A model generated the notes under the pieces. The model searched no databases. It was not told where the DNA came from and saw only the letters and a list, made by a program, of their open reading frames with translations. Shown here piece after piece: positions 54,374 to 63,853 of a DNA stretch of 64,000 nt. A program made the translations under genes and the position numbers. The stretch covers positions 4,385,409 to 4,449,408 of the forward strand of contig SDUX01000007.1 in assembly GCA_008729055.1 (NCBI GenBank). The letters are read 5' to 3'. The first letter of the stretch is position 1. Each line of letters starts with the position of its first letter. This DNA comes from Pyropia haitanensis (lineage: Eukaryota; Rhodophyta; Bangiophyceae; Bangiales; Bangiaceae).

Positions 54374-57300
54374 CCGCTGGAGTCGAGTTGACCCCACAGA
54401 CCTCGGCGGCAGGTCAAGGGGAACTTCACCCGACGCCGACGCAGGGGCGGGTGAAGCTCTTACAACGCCCTCGAGGGGTGAGACCTCAAGGCAAGGCCCC
54501 CTCGCAGCGATACGACCCAAGTCGGATCGTATCTGTCTTGGTAGGGAGTAACTACCAAGTCGCAGCCAGACTTTGGCTGTATGATGGGTACGAGTTTGCT
54601 TCTCGTGTCATAGTCGACACGGGTTCGCCGGTATCCCTCATCAGGCAAGAGTTGTTGCCTGAGGGAGTCGAGGTGAGTCAAGTTGACCGCTCGACATGGC
54701 GTATGTTTGATGTCAATGGGGGACTCCTCCCCATTGTGGGTTCAATTGCATTGAGTGTATGCATTGGGTCATACCAGACTGAGGTGACCTTTGGGGTTGT
54801 ACCACGCATGTCGGTCCCAGTACTCCTGGGTACCGACTACGTGGACACCCACGTACCCGAAGTCCGGGGACCCGAAGGGTTTATTCGCATGCTCAATGGG
54901 GAAACTGTCCCCATCTTGCGTAAAGGGGCCACTGTCTCCCCGAAGACTCCCAAGCCACGGGAGAGTCCTCGTAAGACAGATGGCAGCACTGAGTCGGTGC
55001 ATGTGCTGAAGGGAGTGTGCATTCCTCCCCGGTCGAGGACGTATGTACAAGTTCGTACATCGTTTCAGGGAAACGGGTTTGTATTCCCCCTCGACAAGAC
55101 ATATGAGAAGCACCAGGTGCAAGTTGCACCTGGACCCATGACTTGTGGGACTGACCAGACCTGGGTCGTCGAGGTCCTCAATGTGTCGAAGACTCCTCGA
55201 CGCATCCCCCGTGGGATGAAGATCGCGAGCATCTCCACCCACGAGGGGAATGTCACCGCTGTGACTCAACAGCAGTGGACGGCAATGGAGGAGAAGACTC
55301 CCTTTCCTCCTGACCCAAAGCCGTCGGCAGACTCGCCGACGGTGCACCGGGAAAATGTCCCGAAGTGCCTGCATGATCGCTTGGATAAACTCATCCAAAA
55401 GCACCACAAGTTGTGGAATGGTGACCTTGGACTCATCAAGGCCACCGAACACAGAATCGTGTTGAAGCCTGGGGTCAAGCCAGTCCGCTTGAACCCCTAC
55501 CGTATGGGCCCTGCCTCTCGGGAACTTACCCGGAAGCAGGTCCAACGGATGAAGGACCTTGGGGTTATTGAGCCCAGCTCAGGCGAGTGGGCCAGCCCCA
55601 TAGTCCTGGTGCCCAAACCCGACGGCACCATGCGGTTTTGCATTGACTACCGCAAGTTGAATGAACGGACGGTAAAGGACAGTTACCCTTTACCCCGTAT
55701 GGACGATTGCCTCGACTCACTTGGCGAGGCAAAGTTCTTCTCCACGTTGGACTGCAACGCGGGGTACTGGCAGATCCCCATACGTAAGGAGGATCGGCCA
55801 CTCACGGCCTTCACGTGTCACTGTGGAGTTTATCAGTGCGTGAGGTTGCCGTTTGGGCTATGCAATGCACCTGCGACTTTCCAGCGTGCTATTGACATGA
55901 TACTTGCCGGAGTCAAATGGCAGTATGCCCTCGTCTATTTAGACGACATCATTGTGTTCTCCGGAACTGCCGAAGAACACTTGTCCCACTTGGACAATGT
56001 GTTCACCCTGCTGAGTAGGGCAGGAGTGACACTGAAGCCAGCCAAGTGCCACCTCTTCAGTAATGAGGTGGCCTACCTAGGTCATGTGGTTCGACCAGGT
56101 AGCATCAGTGTCAACGAGAAAAACCTCGTGGCACTGCGTCGGGCAAGTTACCCCTTGACGCAGACACAGCTCAGGAGTTTTCTGGGCATGTGCAATGTGT
56201 ACAGACGCTTCACGGCGAACTTTGCCAAAGTGTCTGCACCCTTGAACCGCTTGGTAAGTCCCAAGCGGCCCAAGCGCCTCGACCCTCCGACCCAAGAGGA
56301 GCGAGAAGCGTTTGAGAGGTTGAAAGAACTCCTTTGCAACCCGCCGGTGTTGGCCATCCCCAGACTCGGGGGCCACTACATCATAGATGTGGACGCGAGT
56401 TACGACCAACTTGGTTGTTGCTTGCTCCAACAACAGACCACGGGCGAGTACCTGCCCGTGGGCTACTACAGTAAGGGCCTGTCCCCGGCACAGAAGAACT
56501 ACACTGTGACGGAGCTGGAAGGCCTGGGCGTAGTATGGGCAGTCACCATGCTACGACCCTACATCGAAGGAGGGAGGTTCCTCGTTCGATGTGATCACCG
56601 AGCCCTGAAGTGGATACTTACCACTACAGCGTGCTCGAACAATCGACTCAATCGATGGCGACTTCGCCTCGCTGAGTTTGACTTCGACGTTGAGTATAAG
56701 TCGGGTCATAAACATGCGGTTGCGGACGCGATGTCACGCATACCGACGGATGGGTACGACTCAGTTCCCATCCCAGAGGAAATCCCTCATGTGGGAGTCA
56801 CCACACGGTCAGGGTCAGTACTCGACCCGAGGCGGCCGGAGATGGCCCGCCTCCTACCCCTGCCTAAGGACAAACTCGTCCAGGCACAAGAGTCTGACAA
56901 ACTCTGTCAGCAACTCAAGAAGGAGTTGGACAGTCCCGAACCAACTCGGTTCTTCTTGAGTGAAGACGGCATTTTATGCCGGCGGGGACATACCCAAGGA
57001 GAACAACAAGTTGTTGTTCCCGAGAGTCTGAGGATGGACATCCTCCAACGGGAACACTCCTCACCGTTGGGTGCCCACCCAGGGTCGACTAAGTTGTATC
57101 AGACCCTGAGAAAAAAATATTATTGGCCATCACTCGTGGCTGATGTGTATGGGCATGTGGCCTCGTGCGCGACTTGCGCACAAAACCGACTCATGGAGGC
57201 CAGAGAGACGTCCACTATGCGCCTCTTCCCTGCGACGGAGCCGTTCGCAGCGATTGCTGTGGACCTACTTGGTCCACTGCCTCGGACACCAGAAGGGTAT

Positions 57301-58353
57301 GAGTACCTTCTGGTGATGTGTGATCGCTTTACTAAGCTCACACGGGTGGCCCCACTCAAGGACACCACTGCGTTGGACGTCTTGAGCGAGTTGCTCGACG
57401 TCTGGATAGCCAGTTATGGTATCCCGGACTCTGTCCTTTCGGACAACGGACCGCAGTTCGCGTCCGTCCTATACCAGGGAGTCCTGAAGATGCTCGGGGT
57501 GGAAACAAACTACGCCACCCCGTACCACCCCCAGACTAATGGGCAGGTGGAGCGCTTCAATAAGACACTAGTGCGCCAGTTGCGTCACTATGTGCACGAC
57601 CATGTAGTCACATGGGCGCGCTACGCGTCACTGCTCGTGACAGCGTACAACTCCCAAGTGCACAGTAGCACGGGAGAGGCACCGTTTGCCTTTGTATGTC
57701 CACGGCGACTCAAGCCAGTGGCCATTGAACGCCTCACCCAGACTGAGGGTGACACGTCGACCCAAACTCCGGGTCAAGCTAAGGCCGCCCTCCTCCATAA
57801 ATTGGAAGAGATGATACCCCTTGTCCAGAAGACCATGGACAAGGCGCAGGCGAGGTACAAAAAGAATTTCGACATCCGAGTTCGGAGTCGACGTACCCCC
57901 CTCCGAGTTGGAGAATGGGTGTACGTGAATGCCCACGACAAACCGGGCGGGAAATTGGTCTTCAAGACTCTGGGACCATATCAAATATTGAAGACGGATG
58001 GGCGTCGGTTGACCATCGAGAGTGACGATGGCATCCGTACTATCAATGGGAATCACGCAACTCGCGCTCCCGAACCACCCGAGGGAGACCCAGCTTGGGC
58101 TCGGGCACTCAAGGCATGGCAAGTCCCAGCCTTGCCGTCAACTTCCAATAAGCCAATGGAAGCCGTGTTCGATAAATTCGTCGGACACGGGTACGATGAA
58201 TCGGGGCGACTCATGCTCCGTGTCAGATGGTTTGGGTATGGGTCGGACTCCGACACATGGGAATATGTGGAGGACCTTCCAACTGAGAAGGTCCGTCGGT
58301 ATTGCCACGTGGCAAAAATACCTATGAGGCGTCGCCCAACTCAGGCGACGTAG
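54361..58353 (+). CDS. pol: Pol polyprotein, element 4 (PR-RT-RH-IN-chromodomain)
   Basis: About 1,330 residues, open from 54,361 with no usable ATG before the protease, so it must be made as a Gag-Pol fusion. Protease VIVDTGSPVSLI. RT RFCIDYRKLNERT, STLDCNAGYWQIPI and LVYLDDIIVFS. RNase H IIDVDASYDQLG, TELEGLGVVWAV, RCDHRALKWI. Integrase zinc site (HSSPLGAHPG...CATCAQN) and D-D-E in AVDLLGPLP, SDNGPQF and YHPQTNGQVERFN. The C-terminal segment FVGHGYDESGRLMLRVRWFG ... SDTWEYVEDLP is chromodomain-like. It stops at TAG 58,351-58,353, with no internal break. Confidence 0.95.
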   Translation, partial: GKRLAAGVELTPQTSAAGQGELHPTPTQGRVKLLQRPRGVRPQGKAPSQRYDPSRIVSVLVGSNYQVAARLWLYDGYEFASRVIVDTGSPVSLIRQELLPEGVEVSQVDRSTWRMFDVNGGLLPIVGSIALSVCIGSYQTEVTFGVVPRMSVPVLLGTDYVDTHVPEVRGPEGFIRMLNGETVPILRKGATVSPKTPKPRESPRKTDGSTESVHVLKGVCIPPRSRTYVQVRTSFQGNGFVFPLDKTYEKHQVQVAPGPMTCGTDQTWVVEVLNVSKTPRRIPRGMKIASISTHEGNVTAVTQQQWTAMEEKTPFPPDPKPSADSPTVHRENVPKCLHDRLDKLIQKHHKLWNGDLGLIKATEHRIVLKPGVKPVRLNPYRMGPASRELTRKQVQRMKDLGVIEPSSGEWASPIVLVPKPDGTMRFCIDYRKLNERTVKDSYPLPRMDDCLDSLGEAKFFSTLDCNAGYWQIPIRKEDRPLTAFTCHCGVYQCVRLPFGLCNAPATFQRAIDMILAGVKWQYALVYLDDIIVFSGTAEEHLSHLDNVFTLLSRAGVTLKPAKCHLFSNEVAYLGHVVRPGSISVNEKNLVALRRASYPLTQTQLRSFLGMCNVYRRFTANFAKVSAPLNRLVSPKRPKRLDPPTQEEREAFERLKELLCNPPVLAIPRLGGHYIIDVDASYDQLGCCLLQQQTTGEYLPVGYYSKGLSPAQKNYTVTELEGLGVVWAVTMLRPYIEGGRFLVRCDHRALKWILTTTACSNNRLNRWRLRLAEFDFDVEYKSGHKHAVADAMSRIPTDGYDSVPIPEEIPHVGVTTRSGSVLDPRRPEMARLLPLPKDKLVQAQESDKLCQQLKKELDSPEPTRFFLSEDGILCRRGHTQGEQQVVVPESLRMDILQREHSSPLGAHPGSTKLYQTLRKKYYWPSLVADVYGHVASCATCAQNRLMEARETSTMRLFPATEPFAAIAVDLLGPLPRTPEGYEYLLVMCDRFTKLTRVAPLKDTTALDVLSELLDVWIASYGIPDSVLSDNGPQFASVLYQGVLKMLGVETNYATPYHPQTNGQVERFNKTLVRQLRHYVHDHVVTWARYASLLVTAYNSQVHSSTGEAPFAFVCPRRLKPVAIERLTQTEGDTSTQTPGQAKAALLHKLEEMIPLVQKTMDKAQARYKKNFDIRVRSRRTPLRVGEWVYVNAHDKPGGKLVFKTLGPYQILKTDGRRLTIESDDGIRTINGNHATRAPEPPEGDPAWARALKAWQVPALPSTSNKPMEAVFDKFVGHGYDESGRLMLRVRWFGYGSDSDTWEYVEDLPTEKVRRYCHVAKIPMRRRPTQAT

Positions 58354-59366
58354 CCAGAGGTACGTCACCCCCACCCCAAAGTCGGGGAGGGGGATGACTC
58401 CCCCCACTGAGTCAAGTAGGGGGGAGGTGTCACAGTCGATACCAACAAAACAAAATTCTTCTTGATCATTAAGGGGGGGGACACGACCCACGCCCCCGCC
58501 GACATCTTGACCAACTTGGTGATGTAGAGCTCTGGAGGGGGGACACGACCCACGCCCCCCGTCACCACCCCTTGACCGACTTGGCGAGGGCGAGCTCCGC
58601 GGGAAGTGGGACGACTCCACCCACGACCCGTAACACCTCCCCCGACTCAAGCACATAAAAAGACAAAAGAAAAAAAAAAAAAAAAAAAAAATAATGGGGG
58701 GGGGGGGGAACCGACTCGCGTCACCCCCACCGACGGCCGCCCGACCCAGGGGCGGAAGAGAAAGCAGCACCCCCACGGACAGCCGCCCGACACAGAGGCG
58801 GACAGGGACGACACACGCCCCGCCGACGAGCGCCCGACCCACGGGAGGGAGGAGGACGACAACACCACCACGGCCGCCGACCGCCCGACCCACGGAAGGG
58901 GAGGGACACACACGCCGACCGCCCGACACAGAGGCGGAGGAAGAGGGAGACACCACCCCGACCGCCGGCCACCCGACACACGGGAGGAAGAGGAGGGCGC
59001 ACCACCCGCCGACGGCCGCACGACCCCGCAGAGGGAGGAAGGGAACACCCACACCCGACCGGAAGGGCGGAGCAGCGCCCCGACCGACGCCCCGCACCCC
59101 GGACACCAAGGGGGGAAAGGGGAAAGAGAAGGGGAGAAGCGCCCCGACCGGACGGCCCCGGGGGAAAACTCTCGCCCCGGGGGAAGCGTCACCCCGACCT
59201 GGGGTGAGGCGACGGATATGGGGGCGGAGTGGCAACTCACCCCCCGCCCCCCCCGGCACCTGAGGAGCCCGAGCCCAGTTGGCTCGGTGCCCCCCTGGAG
59301 ATACTCCTCCTGCGTGTCCCTGGAAACTCCCAGGAACAGCAACAGGAGGAGGTGCCCGTTATGTGC

Positions 59367-59474
59367 GAGGTGTGCCGAGTGGGCACACCCCGCACCCTGC
59401 ACGAGGTGTGCCGAGTGGGCACACCCCGCACCCTGCACGAGGTGTGCCGAGTGAGCACACCCCGCGCCCCGCGT
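59367..59474 (+). repeat. Tandem repeat, 36-bp unit, three copies, hairpin-forming
   Basis: Units start at 59,367, 59,403 and 59,439. The first two look identical and the third has a few changes. Each contains GTGTGCCGAGTGGGCACAC, a 7-base inverted repeat around a short loop (GTGTGCC/GGCACAC). Diverged GGCGTGCC-type hairpins continue to about 59,535. Confidence 0.8.
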
Positions 59475-59916
59475 GCGGCGTACCCAGGCGGCACGCCACG
59501 CCTCGCACCCGGCGTGCCAAGGCGGCACGCCAGGCCCTCGGAGGGAGGGGGGGTGATGAGTCACCACGCCCCACCCCTCGCGGGAGGTTATGTGGAAGGG
59601 GGGGGGGGTGCGGGCGGACACTGCACTAGCCCCCCCCCCTGACACGGCCCACGCGACCCGGGCCACGAGATGTGCTCGACTGCCCCGGGCGCGGGCGGGC
59701 CCGCGCGACACGAGTTTGTGGGCGCGGCGCCCCTGGCCCCTACGTGTCCCTCACGACACTGGGCCAGATCTTTCCGTCCACCCAATGAGGTGCGAGCTTC
59801 ACGAGTTGTGAATCTCGTATCCTTAGCCCCCCTTCCTGGGGAGATGCAATCTCGCCACCCTTAGGGACATCTGCAAGTGGCAGATGATTGGACGTCCGCC
59901 GGGACGGCTGGACTGT

Positions 59917-59930
59917 TGAGGAGGGGGAAA
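59917..59930 (+). other. Polypurine tract, element 4
   Basis: GAGGAGGGGGAAA-type purine run directly before the 3' LTR. Confidence 0.75.
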
Positions 59931-60451
59931 TGTGACAAACCCCGAATCTGGGTTTGAATATTCGGAGCAAGTGGCTCAGAATTGAGATTGGATTTCACCC
60001 GACCCATGAGTGAAATATTTCGATTTCAGCTCGAAATTCCGACTGGGATTTTCGGCACCCCATTTGCAGAGTATTGCAGTGGTTCGTATCTTGGGGATTT
60101 TTGCGCGGGAGCCAGACGGATTTCTACGCTTGCTTGCTTTGATTGTGGAGCCTTTTTATTGGGTGGTCTGAGTGTTCATTTTTTGAGTGTTTTGCGAGGG
60201 GTGTGCGCGCGCATGCGTGCACACGAGGGTTTATATGCGCGGGACAGCAAGGCGGGGAGGGCCCCCCTTGGCTGCCAAGTAAACTCCGTCTGGCTCCGAC
60301 ACATCTTGTTCGTGCCTTGGCGAGTCGGCCACTCGTCACACGCAAGTCGCGTGTTGGTGTTGCACGGGTTGCTTCCGGTGTTCCAAGTTGGGACCCGAGC
60401 GTGCGTGTTCCGCCCCCACAAGTTGTGGGTCGGCGTAGCCGTACTGCTACA
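59931..60451 (+). repeat. 3' LTR of element 4
   Basis: 521 bp, followed by TTTGC (60,452-60,456). Confidence 0.92.
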
Positions 60452-63400
60452 TTTGCGGTGTTGTATGACGGGCTGTGGTCGGTTGTGCTCGTACGAGCGC
60501 GACAAGGTAGGTCAAGAGGCAAGAAGCGGATGATTATGCGCGCAGCCTGCGCCCAACTCAGCTGTGCAAAAGACCACTGGACCTGCCTGCACGCGCGCGC
60601 CGTCTCGGAGTGGCGTGCGGCGCTGGAGCAGGAACCAGAAGGTGGCCAACGCGGGGGCGTCCCGCTGGAGGTCCGTCTCCCAGACCTTTCTGCTGCTCTG
60701 GAGGCTCCAACAGAAGCAGAGGTGGCAGCGCAAGATGCGCGCTTTTCGGACGAGTCTCGATGGCGGGGAGCTCGCAACTTGCTCCCTTGCGCTGGAGAGA
60801 TTGAGGACTGTGAGCTTTATGACCGCTTGGGTTACTCCGGTTCCCATGGCGGACATCGGGCGTTCTTGCCCACGGTCCTGTACGAGGATCGCTGCTTTGC
60901 TTGCTCGGCCTTGTACTACCCTTCTGGCATCAAGAACACCGGCGGGACCCTGCACACCTTGCGCGGCCGAGTCGCAGTCAGGCTGCAACGATGGACGTGT
61001 CAATGTGGCGAGTTTGTGCCATACGACGGGGCTCAAGACGGGCTGTTTGCGTCATCATTGACAACTGTGTTTACAAGGACCTACCTGGACCTGTTGGTGC
61101 AGATGCTCTTCACGGGACACAGCACCATCTCGTCGTCAACGGGAGTTGCGGCCTACCTCCTGGAAGTGACGGACTGTATGCGCGCGGAGAAGGCTGGTCT
61201 CACGCGGCAAGCGCTGACTGCGGCTGTGCACCGCTACTCAAGGACGCTTGTGGTCCCGTCTAGCCTTTTCCGGTGCTCGCAGTGCTATGTCACCCCACAG
61301 CGGCCGTATCCGGCCATCATATCCGATGGGGAGGTGCTGGCTGTATTGCGGTCACAGTCTGAGGCGCTTGTGCGGGAGGAGATTGACGTACCTGTTGTCT
61401 CCATCGACGTCGGCGTCGGCGCGTGCCTTCCCTCGCCCGTTCTGCGCACCGTCATCCGGAAGCGCGCTCGCGAAACCAACCACGATGCCATCAAGCTCAC
61501 GGCTTCCGAGCTTGCTGTTTTGAAGCGTTTCCGCAACGCTCGTGTTGGGGTACCCGACCCTCACTCTGCGGGCGCCCCCGTGGCTTCCCATCCTGGTACA
61601 GTGTCGTGGGCATGCGCCCACCTCTTCTTCTCCTACTACTCTGTGGAAGAGACTGCACAACCTCTACACCCGGCCGACGGCGCGCCGGTGGGACAACATC
61701 CTGAAGCAGTTGGCCCCGACGACGGCGCGGTTGCTGCTGGCGCACCTGGCGTGCACCAACATGGAGATGCTGGTGTCGTGGCAGCAGCGGACGCCGACCC
61801 TGGTCAGCAAGTCGCAGGTAACGGTGGTCCGGCGGCAGTGCCTGGCGTCGCCCGGGCGAGCTACTGCCGCAAGGTCGCTGACGCCATCCAGCACCAGGGT
61901 GACGACGCGGTCACTCGGACCAAGTGGCGTGTCGTCGAGCACTTTTTGCACACCTTCCTGGCAGAGGCTGTTGTTGGTGCGTTTGCTGGCCTCGCGACCA
62001 GCAAGATCCGACGACTGGCAGTCAAGATGGTGCTGCCTGGGCCTGCCCGTCACTGGGTCCGCTACATCAAGGCTGTCGAGTCGGTGGGCATCGTGTGGCC
62101 TTTCCTCCGCCTGTTGTCCAATAGCGCTCAACTGGACGGTCGCATGGTCCGCGCCGTTGGTGAAGTTCTCCTCTTCACGTGTGATGTGGACTCGTACTGG
62201 CAGACAATGTGGCGGCGGCGTGCTTCTCCTGAGGCCCTGGCGTTTGAGCGCGATTGGAAGGAAACCGACAAGGACAAGCTCAAGGCGTGGCTCGTCAACC
62301 GCGCCGGCGCGACTCCCCCACCCATCACCAAGCTGGCATTTTCTGCGCGCTCGAAGGAGCGCGTGCTGGCCCAAACGATTGAGGGTCGCTCTGGGCATGT
62401 CTGGCCTGACCTCCACCCGGTGCGGCCGTTCATGATTGACTCCAAGGCCAATGCCGTCAACGCAACGAGAGCGGCCAAGGCGCGGACGAACCCGGCTGGG
62501 CTTGACGCTTTGCTCGACACGGTGTTTGGAGCTGACGACTGTCGTCATCCTTTTAAGACGTGTGACGTGTGGATGCCGGGCATTGAGAACTTCCTTTGCC
62601 CGTGCGGGACGCTGATCGGGTACGACTTTCTTGACAAGGCAGAGTCACCCTCGCACGTGCTGGCCGCCTTGGTGCAGCGTTTCCCCGTCCTGCCTAAGGT
62701 CGTGTACTTCGATACCGCGTGTCAACTGGCGCGCAACGCCTGGCGGCGCTTGCCATGGCTGATGATGTCATCCGGTACGGCTCCTACTCTTGACCGCGTG
62801 CACAACATCGGGGACCAGCACAAGTGTTCAGATATCTACGATGCCGACAAGTATCCGTCGCGGTCTGTCGCTCACAACACGTCGGCGGCAGAGAGCAGGC
62901 ACTCCATCAACAAGGCGTTCAAGTCGCACTTGGTCCACCTGCGGCAGGACCACTTTATCGTGCAGATGCGGCTCCTGTCCGCCGTTGTCAACCTCCGCGT
63001 TCAGATGCGCAAGAAGATGGGACGAGAAACGAACCACCGGCTCATGAGCGCGTTCTTTCACAAGCATGTCCAGGACTATTGCGAGCGTAGATTGTGTGCT
63101 TGCGCCAACCACACCGGCCCACCAGACGACGACGGACTTCATGGTGCGGTGGCAGGCGCTGCAGATCATGCAGATCAAGGCGCTGCGGGTGGAGGTGGCG
63201 GCTCTGGCGCGCAAGGTGGAGGTGAAGGTGGTCAAGGTGACGGCGACGGCGCTGATGAGCTACCTCACGCCGGCCCCGCTGCAGCGGTACAAGCGCCAGC
63301 TGGACCCGTTCCACCCCAAGTCGAGCCGGCCGGGGGAGGTGCGCAAGGTGCGGATGGATCTGCGGTTGTGGAGGGCGCTGTCCAAGCTCATGCGGCCGTT

Positions 63401-63607
63401 CCCCAAACGCTAAACCCTGACGACACTATCGACGCACTTCGCACACGTCTGTTGGCTCGGAGGCCACTGCCAGCGTCAGCTGATGGTGTCCTTGACGATG
63501 CCGCAAGTGATGGTGATGAGGTTACGGAGGGGACATCATCGAGTGAGGATGACTCTGTTTACGTAGACTCTGGTGGTGAGCTGGTTGTTTTCGACAACTC
63601 TGAGTAG
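60452..63607 (+). CDS. KDZ-like DDE transposase, C-terminal piece (3 of 3)
   Basis: Continues the 34,140 gene to TAG 63,605-63,607. Several CxxC/CxC pairs (CFACSALYYPSG, WTCQCGEFVPYDG, FRCSQCYV, NFLCPCGTLIGYD) resemble the zinc-binding cysteines of Kyakuja/Dileera/Zisupton transposases. A plausible catalytic triad is Asp in IISDGEVLAVL (61,325-61,327), Asp in VVYFDTACQLARN (62,711-62,713) and Glu in NTSAAESRHSINKAF (62,891-62,893). The spacing and the E-x2-H/N helix followed by LLSAVVNLRVQMRK fit the KDZ pattern. The C-terminus is acidic (TSSSEDDSVYVDSGGELVV). Two stretches (about 61,650-61,850 and 63,110-63,413) read more naturally in the +1 frame. The family call rests on motif reading, and a related 'CxC' transposase clade is the alternative. 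Confidence 0.72.
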   Translation, partial: FAVLYDGLWSVVLVRARQGRSRGKKRMIMRAACAQLSCAKDHWTCLHARAVSEWRAALEQEPEGGQRGGVPLEVRLPDLSAALEAPTEAEVAAQDARFSDESRWRGARNLLPCAGEIEDCELYDRLGYSGSHGGHRAFLPTVLYEDRCFACSALYYPSGIKNTGGTLHTLRGRVAVRLQRWTCQCGEFVPYDGAQDGLFASSLTTVFTRTYLDLLVQMLFTGHSTISSSTGVAAYLLEVTDCMRAEKAGLTRQALTAAVHRYSRTLVVPSSLFRCSQCYVTPQRPYPAIISDGEVLAVLRSQSEALVREEIDVPVVSIDVGVGACLPSPVLRTVIRKRARETNHDAIKLTASELAVLKRFRNARVGVPDPHSAGAPVASHPGTVSWACAHLFFSYYSVEETAQPLHPADGAPVGQHPEAVGPDDGAVAAGAPGVHQHGDAGVVAAADADPGQQVAGNGGPAAVPGVARASYCRKVADAIQHQGDDAVTRTKWRVVEHFLHTFLAEAVVGAFAGLATSKIRRLAVKMVLPGPARHWVRYIKAVESVGIVWPFLRLLSNSAQLDGRMVRAVGEVLLFTCDVDSYWQTMWRRRASPEALAFERDWKETDKDKLKAWLVNRAGATPPPITKLAFSARSKERVLAQTIEGRSGHVWPDLHPVRPFMIDSKANAVNATRAAKARTNPAGLDALLDTVFGADDCRHPFKTCDVWMPGIENFLCPCGTLIGYDFLDKAESPSHVLAALVQRFPVLPKVVYFDTACQLARNAWRRLPWLMMSSGTAPTLDRVHNIGDQHKCSDIYDADKYPSRSVAHNTSAAESRHSINKAFKSHLVHLRQDHFIVQMRLLSAVVNLRVQMRKKMGRETNHRLMSAFFHKHVQDYCERRLCACANHTGPPDDDGLHGAVAGAADHADQGAAGGGGGSGAQGGGEGGQGDGDGADELPHAGPAAAVQAPAGPVPPQVEPAGGGAQGADGSAVVEGAVQAHAAVPQTLNPDDTIDALRTRLLARRPLPASADGVLDDAASDGDEVTEGTSSSEDDSVYVDSGGELVVFDNSE

Positions 63608-63661
63608 CTAAGACATTTCTTCGTGAGACTAGCATCGCTGCGCATCATCAAAACTTCTTGT
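63608..63661. other. Transposase 3' flank
   Basis: Short AT-richer spacer after the transposase stop, converging on a minus-strand frame. No terminal repeat recognised. Confidence 0.3.
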
Positions 63662-63853
63662 TCACCTTGCGAATGGGCGCACAAGCATGACTTGGTCGAC
63701 TGAGAATGGAGTGGGGTTGGTCATGGTGTCGACCGTGACGCCCTTGATGGCGGCAGTCGCCCCGCCCTGCGCCACCACCAGCAGGTAGAGCATCTCGAGC
63801 AATGCGGCGTCCCCGGTCCGTCCGGGATGGCGCCCATCGGGCAGAAGGGGCGG
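63662..63853 (-). CDS. Unrecognised C-terminal exon (partial)
   Basis: A 63-codon minus-strand frame with strongly G/C-ending codons ends at TGA 63,662-63,664. It includes DAALLEMLYLLVVAQGGATA and IKGVTVDTMTNPTPFSVDQV, which read as a globular C-terminus. A stop lies just upstream (63,854-63,856), so it would be a terminal exon of a gene extending beyond the window. No family recognised. It may be host DNA beyond the KDZ element or a second transposon gene. Confidence 0.35.
   Translation of the reverse strand, partial: PPLLPDGRHPGRTGDAALLEMLYLLVVAQGGATAAIKGVTVDTMTNPTPFSVDQVMLVRPFAR

Larger units (their letters stand above)
58354..59930 (+). other. Repeat-rich 3' non-coding region of element 4
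   Basis: 1.58 kb between pol and the 3' LTR. It contains a two-copy repeat with GGGGGGACACGACCCACGCC (about 58,476 and 58,537), an A-rich run then G13 at about 58,669-58,708, and a block of degenerate CCGCCCGACCCA/CACA(C)GG repeats (58,730-59,090). Next comes a 36-bp hairpin tandem repeat (59,367-59,474) and a polypurine tract at the end. Open frames through the CCGACC repeats are low complexity and I do not call them genes. Confidence 0.6.
51785..60451 (+). mobile_element. Ty3/gypsy chromovirus, element 4 (complete)
   Basis: LTRs of 521 bp (51,785-52,305 and 59,931-60,451), TG...CA ends, target duplication TTTGC (51,780-51,784 and 60,452-60,456). Order: LTR, gag, pol, 1.58 kb repeat-rich 3' region, polypurine tract, LTR. 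Gag and pol are open. It inserted in the KDZ transposase gene 222 bases of coding sequence downstream of the element 3 site. The family is different from elements 1-3. Confidence 0.95.

Noticed and set aside
54424..54456. Perfect 9-bp stem CTTCACCCG/CGGGTGAAG as the frameshift stimulator of element 4
   Set aside because: It begins 56 bases after the heptamer, too far for a typical stimulator; the closer pairings at 54,373-54,417 are better candidates.
58606..59454. 282-aa frame with Pro/Thr/Arg/Asp repeats after element 4 pol
   Set aside because: Arises from CCGACC-type minisatellites; all frames stay open and the sequence is in the untranslated 3' region of the element.
59367..59474. CRISPR-like array of 36-bp repeats
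   Set aside because: Units are directly contiguous with no spacers, and the context is a eukaryotic retrotransposon.
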